Origin: Macrothele yani
Taxonomy: Eukaryota > Arthropoda > Arachnida > Araneae > Macrothelidae
NCBI GenBank assembly: GCA_039090855.1
Contig: CM076991.1
Coordinates: 103,800,021-103,864,020 of the forward strand
Length of the DNA: 64,000 bases
Reading direction: 5' to 3'
The first letter of the stretch is position 1; the number at the start of each line of letters is the position of its first letter. Below the pieces are notes generated by a model. It made no database searches, had not been told where the DNA came from, and saw only the letters and a program-made list of their open reading frames with translations. The position numbers and the translations under genes are program-made. Positions 22,388 to 33,345 of this stretch are shown here, one piece after another.

Positions 22388-22399
22388 AACAACGTCTGG

Positions 22400-22460
22400 T
22401 AGAATGTAACGACAGATGATTTCGCTGGCATGAATATTTATTCTTACGATTGGGGGGGGG
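22400..22460. repeat. Flank shared with 55237-55302
   Basis: About 60 bp beyond the mariner end are nearly identical in both places (GTAACGACAGATGATTTCGC, then a G run). Since this lies outside the TA target site, it points to a duplicated segment or an older host repeat rather than transposon sequence. Confidence 0.7.
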
Positions 22461-23374
22461 ATTTCGGTTAATCAAAATAAATAGTATATACTTCCAGCGG
22501 GAGATGGGTATTTTGGAAGGCTTTCTTTATGTATTTCCCGCCAAAATCTGTCCTCATTCCTGCCTGGGCAAAACTTTTCTCCCACCTCAAGTTTCTAGCG
22601 TGATTGCTCTTACTTTTTATGCTTACTGTGTATTTCTTCCTTTCAATCTCTCTGCGCTCGAAGGAAGATGCTCCGGACGTAGGAAGTTGATTGTAAATTG
22701 CTCTCACTCGAGGGGTTTCTCAGAGCAAGTGTGTCCTACAACGACGGGGTTAAAGAAGTGGGCTTCCTTGAGTGGTCCACGGTCAACGAAAGAATGGATT
22801 TCTTGAGGGATCTGTGAAGTGTTTTTTTTTTAACTGAAGGCGAATTTTTAGTTGCTGTGTTCGCGCGTTGAGTGACTCAAGTTACTATTTATTTATATTT
22901 TAAATATTTCTACATAACAGGGTTTAACGGTTGCCACAAGCAACTCTAAGCACTCACCCGTGACTAATTTCCACCCCTTGACTCTTTGAAAGGGAGAGAG
23001 TTATCGCATTAACCCTTTAAGCGGTCTATGTACCTGAACCAAATGATCCCAAAATTTTCTGCTCTCCTCAAGCAGAAATGTCCGTATAGAAGCCGCGTTT
23101 AACGAAAGCTACGTCAAAATAATTTCTTTCCTACACACATCTCATCACATTTGACTGTAAGCCTGTCACTGGTGGTAAACGCACTCCATTCTAGCCCTTT
23201 ATTTTCTGCTTTATGATCCAAGGCATGATGGGCAGGTGTTAGTCCCCCTCTCACGGACATCATGCCACTGGGTAGAAACAAGTAACTCGAACATCTCTGC
23301 TTTCTGAGGTTAGACGCTATTGTTGGAGGCGTTTTAGTAGGTAATCAGTTAGAAAGGATAAGCGCAGTCATTTT
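22461..23374. other. Spacer, no gene
   Basis: No supported feature. The 118-codon frame at 22450-22806 shows no domain. Confidence 0.5.
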
Positions 23375-23475
23375 TTTACTGATGGTTCAACGACCACCGT
23401 GAGCATCTCAATACGCTATGAGCAATCGCCCGTCCCTAATTTAGAGCCACTAGTTCCAGGGAATGGGTAGAATCA
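23375..23475 (-). mobile_element. SINE family 2, 3' half only
   Basis: It matches the tail half of the family-2 SINEs at 46766 and 47114 (complement of GACCACCGTGAGCA...CCCGTCCCTAATTTAG). The tRNA head is missing. Confidence 0.75.
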
Positions 23476-23559
23476 GTTGTTACGCGGATTTAGTATCTTA
23501 AAGCATTTTCGTATTAATTCATTTCTCTAAGCAAGGAGTTTTCTAGAGGTCCCAGCCAA

Positions 23560-23920
23560 AACAGTCTTGTTGGCCCAACACTGCGCTACTGATGGCTGCC
23601 ATCACTGGACCAGCACTATCTTGCCGTGACATGAACCGTCAATAAAATGTCCCGGTGGCCACCAGATGGGCCATAAGTTCAGGCCAACAGTTGGTACCCC
23701 ATCAGTTGTCATATGCCAGAGCAGGGCCATCAGTTATCCATCACAGGCTGTGGCTGCTACAAGCAGACCTTAACAGGCCCTGCAAGTACGTTCCATAAAC
23801 GACGGCTAGCCTAATGTAATCCGTCAGTGTCCCGGCAGTGGCAGCCGCCAATCACGTGACGTAACTGATGGCTTGCCGAATCTTGTCCGTCAATTTCTCA
23901 GTAGTGGTAAAAAAAGGATA
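23560..23920. repeat. GC-richer patch of unknown family
   Basis: A block with recurring CCATCAGTT, CTGATGGC and CCGTCAGT motifs on both strands, richer in G+C than its surroundings. It looks like a diverged repeat, but I cannot name a family or find termini. Confidence 0.35.
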
Positions 23921-23949
23921 ATCATAGTTCACCAAAGGCGAACGCAACC

Positions 23950-24125
23950 GTTCTTTTTTTTTTTTTTTTTTTTACCAATGAAACTCCAACGTGATGTCAC
24001 GGCGCTGAGGGAATTTGCTCAATAGGTCAGGCAAATCGCCCAATGGATATGACTGGCTTTCAACCTAGGGCTGTTTGTGTGCGAAGCGAATGCTCTAAGC
24101 ACTACACTAGTTTGACACGCGTGAC
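23950..24125 (-). mobile_element. tRNA-derived SINE with poly(A) tail
   Basis: The minus strand has a tRNA-like head with GTAGTGCTTAGAGCATTCGC (A-box region), a degraded B box (CTAGGTTGAAAGCC) and a terminal poly(A), seen as poly(T) at 23955-23973. The head differs from families 1 and 2. Confidence 0.6.
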
Positions 24126-24985
24126 CGTCCGCTTGGAGGTGAGCCTTTCTTTTGCGCGATGTGAAACTAAGGGTTATCTTTTTAATTTCATATTACTGCG
24201 AGTTCGTTTTCGTAAATGTACGTTTCATATAATTCATAAATTTATTGTTTCAACGTAACGAATTTTTTTATTTACTTTAATGGAACGTCACTCACTTTCA
24301 AGGAGTGTACCAACTTCAAGATGTTTTCCAAAGTTCTGTGCTGTCCTTGTGGTCTTGAAAAGCGATTGTTTAATTAAAATATTTACACATTCATGTAACA
24401 TTCTGTTACATTTTTGATGTTGTATCTTTTTTTCCACGGTCCGAAGCTACATTTGTTCTAACTAGGAATCATATTTTATTTTACTTCCGGTTATTTTCAG
24501 CAGCGAGTTCCTCCAATCTTAGGAATTCAGTGCATGGATGAGTACATTATATTCACATAGCGTTGCCTTTATTTTATTTTAACTTTTGTTCAAATACTAG
24601 ATAATTTTGTAACGAAAATATCCATTTTGTACTTGTATAAATCTTACTTTTTTTCCAACACAACGATTTTTTGGTGTCTTTCCGGGACTTCTGTTTGAAG
24701 CGGTTTAGTGTATGAAGAGTATACAGAAACATTTCTTGTTATTCACGGGAATTGAGTGAGTGTGTTTCATGGCTGTTTGTATTCTATATTTTTCGCGAGT
24801 TAGTGTAGGAATTTTGCTACGAAATGAGTTTCTATAAATACGTGAGAATAATTTACTATGTCTTACAGTTCATTAATTATTTATATAATTTTCCTCCGAC
24901 GGTAATCTTCGTCAAAACGGCATTTCATTAGGAAATTAATCCGTCTCTCTACATATGGCTGTTTTTTTAACATCCACTAAAGCAA
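24126..24985. other. AT-rich spacer, no gene
   Basis: Nothing supported. Confidence 0.5.
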
Positions 24986-25260
24986 CACGATGGCGAGGGC
25001 GTCGTGTTTAGCTAACTGGTACCAGGAAAGACTGTGCACGTGTAGCTTCAGCGCATGCGCAGTCCCGCTACTTCCACCTCCTGTTGGGGTTGCATCGGTT
25101 GCCAGCGACGAGCCAGTAGCGGCACTTGCGTGGAGGCCCGTAGTTCACGGCGCTGCTGCATGGCCATCAATGGCGGCCAATTGATGGCGCTGCTGCATGG
25201 CCATCAATGGATGCCAACTGATGGCGCTGCTACCAACGGATCGCTACCGTACCGTGAGTG
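24986..25260. promoter_or_regulatory. CpG-rich candidate promoter / first exon
   Basis: An abrupt CpG-rich island in AT-rich DNA. It contains a consensus NRF1 element AGCGCATGCGCA at about 25050-25061, an E-box CACGTG near 25038, and a short open frame (24990-25184, MARASCLANW...) rich in Ala, Pro and Val. A consensus-like splice donor CCGTGAGT lies near 25249. These are features of housekeeping-type promoters with a first exon, but no downstream coding exon is identified. An old GC-rich element is the alternative. Confidence 0.35.
25149..25239. repeat. 37-bp tandem duplication
   Basis: GGCGCTGCTGCATGGCCATC begins two 37-bp units and part of a third, inside the CpG-rich strip. Confidence 0.85.
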
Positions 25261-25763
25261 GCAGATTTCAGCCAAAACTGACTCATCGCTGCCAGCTGGT
25301 GGTCAGCAGTTTCCCAACACTTGTTTTTTTACTGGGGTCGGTTCAAAAGCAACATCTGAGGTGGTGTCGGTAATGAGACTTCTGAAACTGAAGTTCAAAG
25401 GGAATCGTTTCTTTTGTATGGAATATCGTTTAAGAAAACCCTAAAGGCCTAATCGTTTTATTGGTATTGTCATCGGCCGGATACTTGGGAGGGGCGTGAT
25501 TGTTTTATTGCGTCGGAGGTGACGGTCGCTTCTGCTATAGGAGCCAGGACGACAGGCACAGGAGCTAAAGCAAAGTAGTCTGGAGGGATCAGAACTTAGG
25601 GGATGATACTTTGAGAAAGGAGGTTTTTTTGAGAGACTTCGCGGAGAGAGCGAGGAGGTGAGACGAATTCGGAGAACGGGGGTGTCCTTCGTCCGAATTT
25701 AGAAGCGCGAGATATAATGAGTAAATGAATTATAAGAGAAATCAGGTAAAACATGTAGATAAC
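25261..25763. other. Spacer, no gene
   Basis: No supported feature between the CpG strip and the next Tc1. Confidence 0.5.
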
Positions 25764-25765
25764 TA

Positions 25766-27164
25766 CACTGCTGGTCACCCAAAATGCAACACCAAGAAGG
25801 AAGCATCCGATTGGCCTGAAATTGGCAGTATGCGTCGCCCGCGAGAGGACATGCAAACGATTAGCATTGCAGGGCATATGCAAATCATGTGTGCCCGGTA
25901 CGCCACCGAGAAGCACTATAAGAAGGGTGCACAGAAGGCGGGGTGTAAGTAGTGGAAGTGTGTTGTGCTGCCGGACCTGTGGGTGGGAAGCTTCCTGATG
26001 CCTCGTCGCAGAATACGGCAGTCATTCCAGCACGTTTCGGAGTTCGACAGAGGACGAGTAGTGGCTTATCGCGAAGCGGTTTATCGTACCCAGACATCGG
26101 CGCCCGTGTGGGACGACATCCAGCCACAGTGAGGCAAATAGGGATTCGGTGGGTGCAGGAGGGACGGACGGACCGACGTGAGAGATTGCCGCAGCCGCGA
26201 CACACAACCGAACAGGAGGACCGGCATGTTGTGCGGCGGGCATTGACGGCTCGCACCGCCACATCACGAACGTTAGCGCAGGAATTAGGGTGTATCGCGC
26301 AATAACCTGTGTCAGCACGTACCATTCGATGTCGTCTGCAGGAGCGTGGACTTGTCGCAAGGCGCCCATTGCTCCGATTACCACTGATGTTACACCACCG
26401 GCAAGTGCGGCGGCAGTGGGCCGTTGAGCGCCGCACCTGGACTACAGAATGGCAAGACATTTTCTTCTCCGACGAATCCCGCTTCTGCCTGCAACTCCAC
26501 AATGGTCGGATCCACGTGTGGCGGCACCGTGGCGAGAGACTGTATGACGCCTGCAGTATGCATCTCTATACTGGTCCATCACCTGGCGATATAGTTTTGG
26601 CGCAGTTGGACATGACACCCGCACCCCTCTGGTACGCATCGCCGGTACACTCAATGGCCACCGCTACATCTCCGACGTTTTGGATCCTCCCTTACCCGCA
26701 GGACCTGCCAACGGCCACGTTTCAACAGGACAATGCACGCCCGCCCCTGGCACGCATCGTGCAACAATTCATCTCGGCCCACCAGGTGTCACTGCTGCCG
26801 CGGTCCGCTTGTTCTCCCGATATGTCGCTCATCGAACACGTCTGGTCGCTGATCGGCAACCGAGTGGCCCGGCAAGCACCACCCGCGGCTACGCCTGATG
26901 AACCGTGGCAACGTGTGGAAGCAGCCTGGACCGACATACCCCAAGCCCACATCCAAAGCCTCTTTCGTTCGATGCCGCAGCGTGTTTCGACCGTTATTGC
27001 CAGCCATGGGGGCCACACGAATTATTGATGTCTGCGTGTTCCGCAAGTCGCACGGGCCTGTAAGCTCAATCGTTTCATTTTTGTATCTGTTGTTATGTGC
27101 CCAGTAAAACTGGCTTTGCTATCTCGTGTCCTTCTTGGTGTTGCAATTTGGGTGGTCAGCAGTG
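25766..27164 (+). mobile_element. Tc1-like element, full length
   Basis: TIRs of at least 36 bp (CACTGCTGGTCACCCAAAAT... and its complement, about three mismatches) are flanked by TA at 25764-25765 and 27165-27166. At 1.4 kb with a nearly complete transposase it is the best preserved DNA transposon in the window. Its G+C content is clearly higher than the flanks. Confidence 0.9.
25998..27028 (+). pseudogene. Tc1-like DD34E transposase, nearly intact
   Basis: The start at 25998 gives MPRRRIRQSFQHVSEFDRGR, the usual beginning of this Tc1 subgroup. A frameshift near 26073 moves the frame to SGLSYPDIGARVGRHPATVR (helix-turn-helix). One in-frame TAA at 26303-26305 follows, then ARTIRCRLQERGL and the catalytic core: FFSDESRFCL (first D), FQQDNARPP (second D) and SPDMSLIEHVW (E), with 34 residues between the second D and the E. 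Between about 26610 and 26690 the frame is shifted and then restored; the family sequence (TPLVRIAGTLNGHRYI) reads in the neighbouring frame. It ends with GGHTNY at 27028. All catalytic residues remain, so it decayed recently. Confidence 0.88.
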
Positions 27165-27166
27165 TA

Positions 27167-27498
27167 GTAACTGTAAAGCAATCATAATTAATTTAGCAAT
27201 TAATATAAGTTCAGGACATACCCAGTAAGCGAATAAAATATTAATAAAGCAGTGATTGAACATTTTCCTTTTCATTTATTCATTTTTCAGTTGCCACATA
27301 TTACAATTCAAAATACAAACAATATAATCAATTACAAAAAATGTAGCAACCAGGAGGAGGAGGGAAAAGGCCGTAAGGCCTGACATAGCCCTCCCACCCC
27401 TAGTACTAAAAAAAAAGGACACGGACAACAAATAACAATACAAAAGACAAGTCAAAGGCACATTGAATATAACTGAAAGATTAAATAAATACATTAGT

Positions 27499-27534
<36 letters not shown>

Positions 27535-27586
27535 AATGATCTTGACGATTTCGAAAAGTACAATCCCTTCATAAAACGAACTCGTT
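27167..27586. other. Spacer with (TA)n at 27501-27530
   Basis: No gene. An uninterrupted TA dinucleotide run occupies 27501-27530. Confidence 0.6.
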
Positions 27587-27711
27587 AACACAGTGCCGTA
27601 AAACAAACACAACATCCATGCCTCACCGAAATTTGAACCTGTACCCTTCTCGGACGAATGCTCATAAGCCAGCTTTAGACTTATGCACCACCTGGGTGAG
27701 AGCTCCAATCA
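27587..27711 (-). mobile_element. SINE family 2, head portion
   Basis: Complement of the tRNA-like head and following GGCATGGATGTTGTGTTTG segment of family 2. Box sequences are mutated and the poly(A) end is missing. Confidence 0.7.
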
Positions 27712-28070
27712 TCCTCCTAAATGACTACTTTGAATAGCAAAGCTAGGCATAGCAAAGCTTTCTGATGCGCTGGTTCACCCGTTCCAGCCGCATTCGTCTC
27801 ACATCTTAGACTACGAGTATACAGCAGATTCCCTCCTCTTCGGTTAATTGGGACACATCGGGGTCAGAACACTTTTGCCCTGTTAAGATGCTGACTCATT
27901 TTTGCGAAGCTTTATCCAGAAGAGCTAATTTGGGATGTTTTTTTAAGAATTGCCCCAAATAAACGGCTGTTCTGGTTAACCGATGGCTCAATTAACCGGA
28001 ATCTGCTGTATTTCTTCTAATTGATTTCGACCATTTCTCTAACCCTGAATTAATTCGTTCCAGCTGGTTA

Positions 28071-28173
28071 ATTGGTTAAGACAAATACACCACCCATGCC
28101 TCATCCTGAAATCAAACCACGGCCAAGCCTAGCAGGAAGCCAGCTGCTCTGACTACTAGGACAGCCTCTTTTG
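28071..28173 (-). mobile_element. Degenerate SINE family 2 relative
   Basis: It retains an A-box-like GTCCTAGTAGTCAGAGCAGC and the segment equivalent to GGCATGGATGTTGTGTTTG. Very diverged. Confidence 0.5.
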
Positions 28174-31100
28174 AATTACATTCATCCATGCTTTTTTGTT
28201 TTATTATTATTTCCCGGAAGATGTGCACCGAATACTTTCTCAGATATCTGTATTTTGTAGCTAACTAACGTAGTTTATGGTTTTTGATAGCGCAGTCAAA
28301 TTGCAGAACATTCAGTGTTTTGCCCGATTTAGCAGTCTTGATAAATGTAGTCAAAGGTACATGGTACGGCACATAAGTATATTTATTCTCAAGCAAAAGT
28401 CACACTAGACGACGAAGGTTATGTCCAGGGACTGATTTCCTGCTAGGCGCACTAGGCGCGCGCCTAGGGCCTCGCTGTTTCAGGGGCCCCGAAAACATAT
28501 AATTGGATTTTCAGTTTTGGTTTTCACCGACCGAAGCAAATCAATCCTTAAAGCGACTACTTTGTATTGTCAATTGATATTTTACTTTCTAATATTAAAT
28601 AATATATTTTTTCTTGCTCTTGCTGATATTCCGAATTTTCGAGTTCTTATCAATGTACTTATTTTGAAAGGGGCGGTTAAAATAATTTTGAGTTCCTTTT
28701 AGTGATTGGTAAAGAAAGTATTCACGCTTTCCACACTTTTCATTGTTTAAAGCGAATTCTTAACTGGCCTGCTGTGCTATAAATTGCTTTCATGGTACTT
28801 CCAGCCAAGGGAACACACCTGTGTTGGAACCTTCCCACCTTCTTCCCGAGTTGCGATGAAGAGTACTTGTAAAAACTTTCCTGATGATCGGGCCTGTTTA
28901 TTGTTAATTGTTTTATCCCTTCGTGGTAGGATAATCAATGAAGAAAGGAATATTATTCGTAGGATAATTCTTCTTAGGACAATCAAGTTCTTTCTCGGCC
29001 CTATTCCCTCTAAAGCATCTTAAACCAAAAGCGTTATTAATATTTAGGCTGAAAAAATAAAGAAATCTAAGAATATCACACTATCTTATTTAATAGTGTT
29101 AAAAGTAATTTATATTATATTACAGCAACGTTTTCTCATTACTTTCTGCTTCCTTGGTTTAATACTGATATTCTTTAAATCGACTTAAAACTAGCTTTTG
29201 AAAAAGAAATAAAAAGTTTCAATGATATCCTTACTCAAAAACCTGAAGTCCCTACTTTTCCATTTTCAAACCGGACTTTTGCATTTAATTTGTATGTTTC
29301 TGTTTCTTATAACTGCAGTGTAGGTATAAATGGGGTACGGGTATTTAAAGTGCCAAACCTAACATGCATTGATTCCCTATTAGCCTCAAAATTCTGTTTA
29401 TGATAACTGCAGTGCATGAAGTATATGGGATATTAAAAGTGCCATACTTAATATCCATTGATTTCGTATTAGCCGCAAAAATAATTTTTGAGATATCTCT
29501 GAAATCAAAAAGTTCGAGGTGCACGAACAGACAAAGTTATTACACTAGCACTGTTTCTTACAGAACGTTTTAATAATAGGAAGCGATGGCATTTTATAAA
29601 AGTGTAAAAACCTTTTTCTTGACTCCCCCTCCCCCTTTTTTTGTTAATCTGAAGGAGGAAAATTTCTAGAGGCATAAGAAGAGGGAGGGGCCTCTGAGCC
29701 TTTTAGCACCTAAGGCCACAAAAGATCTAAAGTCTCCTCTGGTTGTGTCATCTTTTCTTTTAAATTAAAGCCAAACAACTTGTTTTACATCTCATCATAA
29801 AAGAACTACATGTTTGTTCCTCACTTTGCTCTATCGATGAAAATACGGAGCGTCTGAAAAGGAAGAACAGCAATATTGAAAATGTAATCGTCGTTTAAAC
29901 ATTTCCTGTCACAAAATTCGATTTTTGTTTCATGTGAAATTATACGAGGTGGAGCATGATACTGTGAATGCTGTTTAACACGTCACGTAAGTTATATTGT
30001 GATGGCATGTGAAAAAGCACGTGAAAGAACGTTTTTATTGTTTGTTTGTTTAATTCTTGTAACGTACCTTGAGAAAGCTGTTTGTTGCTAAGCAAAAGCT
30101 TGGTAATTAATTTTATGTTGTTATTACACCTATAGATATAAAGACGGAATAAAATTTCATAAAAACGCGGTTTTGTTCTTCCATTTTTCAGTCAATAAAT
30201 AAACATTAATCTTTGCTCTCTCGAATTTCTGTCATTTTCTGAAGTTGTTCTGAAATTCTAACAGTTTCGAAGGATTTCGATTTTCGATTTTTTTCGAAAT
30301 CATTACATTTGTGAGTAAATCTCTAGAAAATCTTTATGTGTGGACACATTTGGATTTCCCATTTTCACTGAAAACTAGAAAACACAATTCTGAGTTCAAC
30401 AACAGCAACGAAATTCGGAAAAATGGAATGAAATCTTCGACAGACGGATCGTATCGTGTAAATACTACAAAAGTGAAAGGGATGTTGTTTTTAATATTTA
30501 ATTTTACTAGGAATACCTGGTGCCTCAGTCCAAAAAATCTGGAAAAACAATATTTACTAATTATTGTCTAAACACAAACGCTACAGCAATTCGTAGACTT
30601 GTGTTTAAAAGAGGTTTAAACACGAAATGATGATTGTGATATACCGGGGTTTTTATTAGGTAGATATACCCAAATAATTCTTTGCAAACAGTGGACAGCA
30701 AAAAATTCGTTCCCTGAGCAATTTGTGGTTCTTCAGTCCTCCACTGGGAAATCAGTTGTAGTTGTTAACTAGAAACTGTTAAAAAATTTTAGGTATTTAT
30801 TTTAGAAATCAACACTTCCCTTATCATGCTTTGCGACGTTACATTCTGCGCATGTAACGTCGCAAAGCAGGGTACCAGCGCCATCTACTGAAAATGGCAT
30901 AAAAGAATAACAACATTATTAGGGTTGGTTTTATCATTCTTTTCTTGTTTGGCTAAACAGGAAGTTTAGAAAATGAGAAACCATAAACTTTATCGTAAAT
31001 GTATTAGAGAAAAAAAAAATGAGAAAAGACTATATGCTCCTCGATCTTTCAAATTTTAATTACTTTAAAAAATATTTTCTGTCAGTATGTTTTGAAGAGA

Positions 31101-31933
31101 AGTTATTTTGGAATAAACTACAGAAAACATAATTTTCTGTATCAAAGTTTTATTATTATGTCCGCATCTACATACGTTCCATTTTTAATTGCCATTATTA
31201 ATAATTCCAAGAATCTTTCACGTTGAGATTGTTATTTCTTCTTCCTTCTGTTTTATTATTATTTTTTTTTTAATTTCAACTGAAAATCCACGCTCTCACC
31301 ATACTGAGGCGCGAAAAACAAATTTTCGTAGCAATTTATTTCACCATCTTCACCAATTTTTTTTTCCTTTTCGTTCATTTCGCAGGGAATTATTTTAGTA
31401 ATTTTCATTAAATTTCTTATCCGAGCCCTTTGAACAAATAGAGAGGAGCATGGTTAGACTGTTGCGCTTGAAGTGGAGGCTCTTAGACATGATCACCACC
31501 ATACGTCTTAGTTTAGGTCTTACTATTAATTATAATTTAAACAGAATGTGTGTTTGTGCCGTTAAAATAAGGAAAATAACGATATTTTGTCCACGTCCTT
31601 TTCAAACCCGCGTCAATAATCAACCTATGATAAATTTTGTGCTCACTCAGTGGTGTACCGCAACCCCCCCCCCCAAACATATCTTCGAGGCCTTTTTGCG
31701 AAAATCTTTTAGCTTTCAATTAACTGAAATTTTTAAATTCCATATTATTAACTAGGTTTTATGGGCGTTCTAATAATTCAAATTATTTGGAACCTACAGG
31801 TATTTTGCGTAAAACCAAAATTATTGTGCTTTATTTCGTGTGAAAAAAATGTGCATGTTGAAGTTAAAAATAACTGTCCTAGTTTTATACCACATTACTA
31901 CAACAAAATAACTAAAAGCTACTTTAATAGAAT
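28174..31933. other. Long AT-rich spacer without recognised gene
   Basis: No protein similarity seen. Minor features: a roughly 100-bp imperfect direct duplication at about 29303-29485, a degraded relative of the 6735-7027 duplication at 30318-30420, and a perfect hairpin at 30827-30869. A CCTAGG-rich strip at 28445-28490 faces a loosely complementary strip at 29690-29720. That pair could mark the ends of an old element, but the match is weak. Confidence 0.45.
30827..30869. repeat. Perfect 18-bp stem, 7-nt loop inverted repeat
   Basis: TGCTTTGCGACGTTACAT (30827-30844) pairs without mismatch with 30852-30869 around TCTGCGC. It is GC-richer than its flanks. Confidence 0.85.
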
Positions 31934-32138
31934 AGACAAAGTCATCGCTATTTCCACGTTTTTTTTTTTTTATACAGCAACCAAAAAATTGTATTTCGTC
32001 ACCGCTGGGATTGAACCCCAAACCTCTCGATAACTAGCCGAGTGCGTTCGCTTTACGCTACGGTGTCAACAACACTTTTTCGGTTGTTGTGTATATCAAT
32101 TAAAGAAAAAACGTGGAAAGAGCGATGACTTTGTCTAT
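31934..32138 (-). mobile_element. tRNA-like SINE/MITE hybrid, family 3
   Basis: Outer arms of about 33 bp are inverted repeats (GACAAAGTCATCGCTATTTC and complement GTGGAAAGAGCGATGACTTT). The core on the minus strand is tRNA-like: GTAGCGTAAAGCGAACGCAC (A-box region), a possible anticodon stem CTCG...CGAG, and GGGGTTCAATCCCAGC (B box). Copies of the core with one arm are at 38985-39160 and 39310-39440. A lone arm is at about 50290-50312. Confidence 0.65.
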
Positions 32139-32221
32139 TTGCGTTGTCTACACGTATTTGGAAGATTCTCACCAATTACTTCCATTCTGCTTGGTGGCGT
32201 GGTACACTTGTTACTAACGAT

Positions 32222-32419
32222 CGCCTCACCTGTGGCGCAGTGGTCTAAGCGCTGGACGTTCGTCCGAGATGGGTACGGGTTCGGATACCGGCAGGGTGTG
32301 GATCTTGTGTTTGGCTTACGGCACTAGACCAATCTGGAATCAATGTCCCTAAAATAAGGATGGCAGGCTGTGTATAACCAACCAACCCTTCGAGTTGCTC
32401 GCGGTGGTTGTTAAACCTC

Positions 32420-32450
<31 letters not shown>
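32222..32450 (+). mobile_element. SINE family 2, full length with poly(A)
   Basis: The head reads CCTGTGGCGCAGTGGTCTAA (A-box region) with a B box GGGTTCGGATACC, followed by a family-specific body and a 29-nt A tract (about 32420-32448). The head resembles a leucine-type tRNA. No certain target duplication. Confidence 0.85.
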
Positions 32451-33059
32451 GCACGCCTAAGGTAATCATATCATGCAAATTTTATTCCTTCAGGGAACTA
32501 AGGTCAGCCTTTTTAAATGCGTCACGATCACACACACACACATTCTGTGTGACCGTGTCTAATGACCTCTTACGTGTTATACCAAAATACCTAATATTAG
32601 TAAGTAACGATTAAGAATTGTGGCACACACAAAAAGCAAAACTGCTTAAATTATTTACTCTTGAATATAAAAGTACACTTAACATAAAGGTTCAATGATT
32701 TGCACATAGCAACAGTTTTTTTCTTTTGACTGTTTTAAAAGAAATGACACAAATCTCCGTTTCTTCGTTCCCGCAAATAACTCCTTTTAGCTCATTATAT
32801 TCTGAAGGATGCGTAGTTACGTGCAAACAACTGTAATGCATAACACTTGATCCTCATTGGTATAAACATTTAATTCATCGAACTGCTATTTCTCTCACGT
32901 TCTCTTGGTAATAAACATGCATATGGCGTGAAAAGTGGCCACAAGTTTTCTCGAACAGCTCCTTTCCCGTCATTAGATGTCATAAACTAAAACCGTGAAA
33001 ATGATTTCTAAATTTTTTTACTTATTTATTGAAAACAAAATTTCTTTTTTTGTAATTCA
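32451..33059. other. AT-rich spacer
   Basis: No supported feature. Confidence 0.5.
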
Positions 33060-33345
33060 AAGTTGCTGTCAAAAAATTATAAAAAAAATATTTCTCTAGA
33101 TAAATTCACTTCATTCAAAGTTGTCAAAAAAAATTCTTCATTCAAAGTTGTCAAAAAAATCTTCATTGAAAGTTGTCAAAAAAATATTTCTCTAAATAAA
33201 TTCATTCCTTCAAAGTTGTCAAAATTTCTTCATTCAAAAATGTTGTCAAAAAATTAAAAAATAAATATTTCTCTAAAAAAATTCACTTAATTCAAAGTTG
33301 TCAAAAAAAAAGTATTTCTCTATATAAATTCACACGAACTTTCCA
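33060..33345. repeat. AT-rich degenerate tandem array
   Basis: TTCAAAGTTGTCAAAAAA recurs about seven times with variable spacers (AAATATTTCTCTA, AATTCA). Spacing is irregular, so slippage is likely. Confidence 0.8.

Larger units (their letters stand above)
21129..22399 (-). mobile_element. Mariner-like element with a SINE inserted in its 5' UTR
   Basis: The left TIR CAGGGTGTGCCATATAAAAG follows TA (21127-21128). The right end is followed by TA at 22400, but its TIR has been deleted. The related segment at 54885-55302 retains that TIR (CGGGGCCTCTTTTATAAGGC-like, 55207-55236) before the same flank. A SINE sits at 22071-22387. Without it the element is about 0.95 kb, shorter than an intact copy. 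Confidence 0.75.

Noticed and set aside
22300..22390. Functional tRNA gene on the minus strand
   Set aside because: A and B boxes are present but the copy continues into a SINE body with target duplication, and no clean cloverleaf acceptor stem was found.
26022..26502. Minus-strand frames of 120-205 codons over the Tc1 at 25.8 kb
   Set aside because: Shadows of the GC-rich transposase gene on the opposite strand.
28445..29720. Single transposon bounded by CCTAGG-rich ends
   Set aside because: The two strips match only loosely, no target duplication, no coding remnant.
30827..30869. microRNA precursor
   Set aside because: The 18-bp perfect stem with a 7-nt loop is shorter than a normal precursor and has no extended lower stem.
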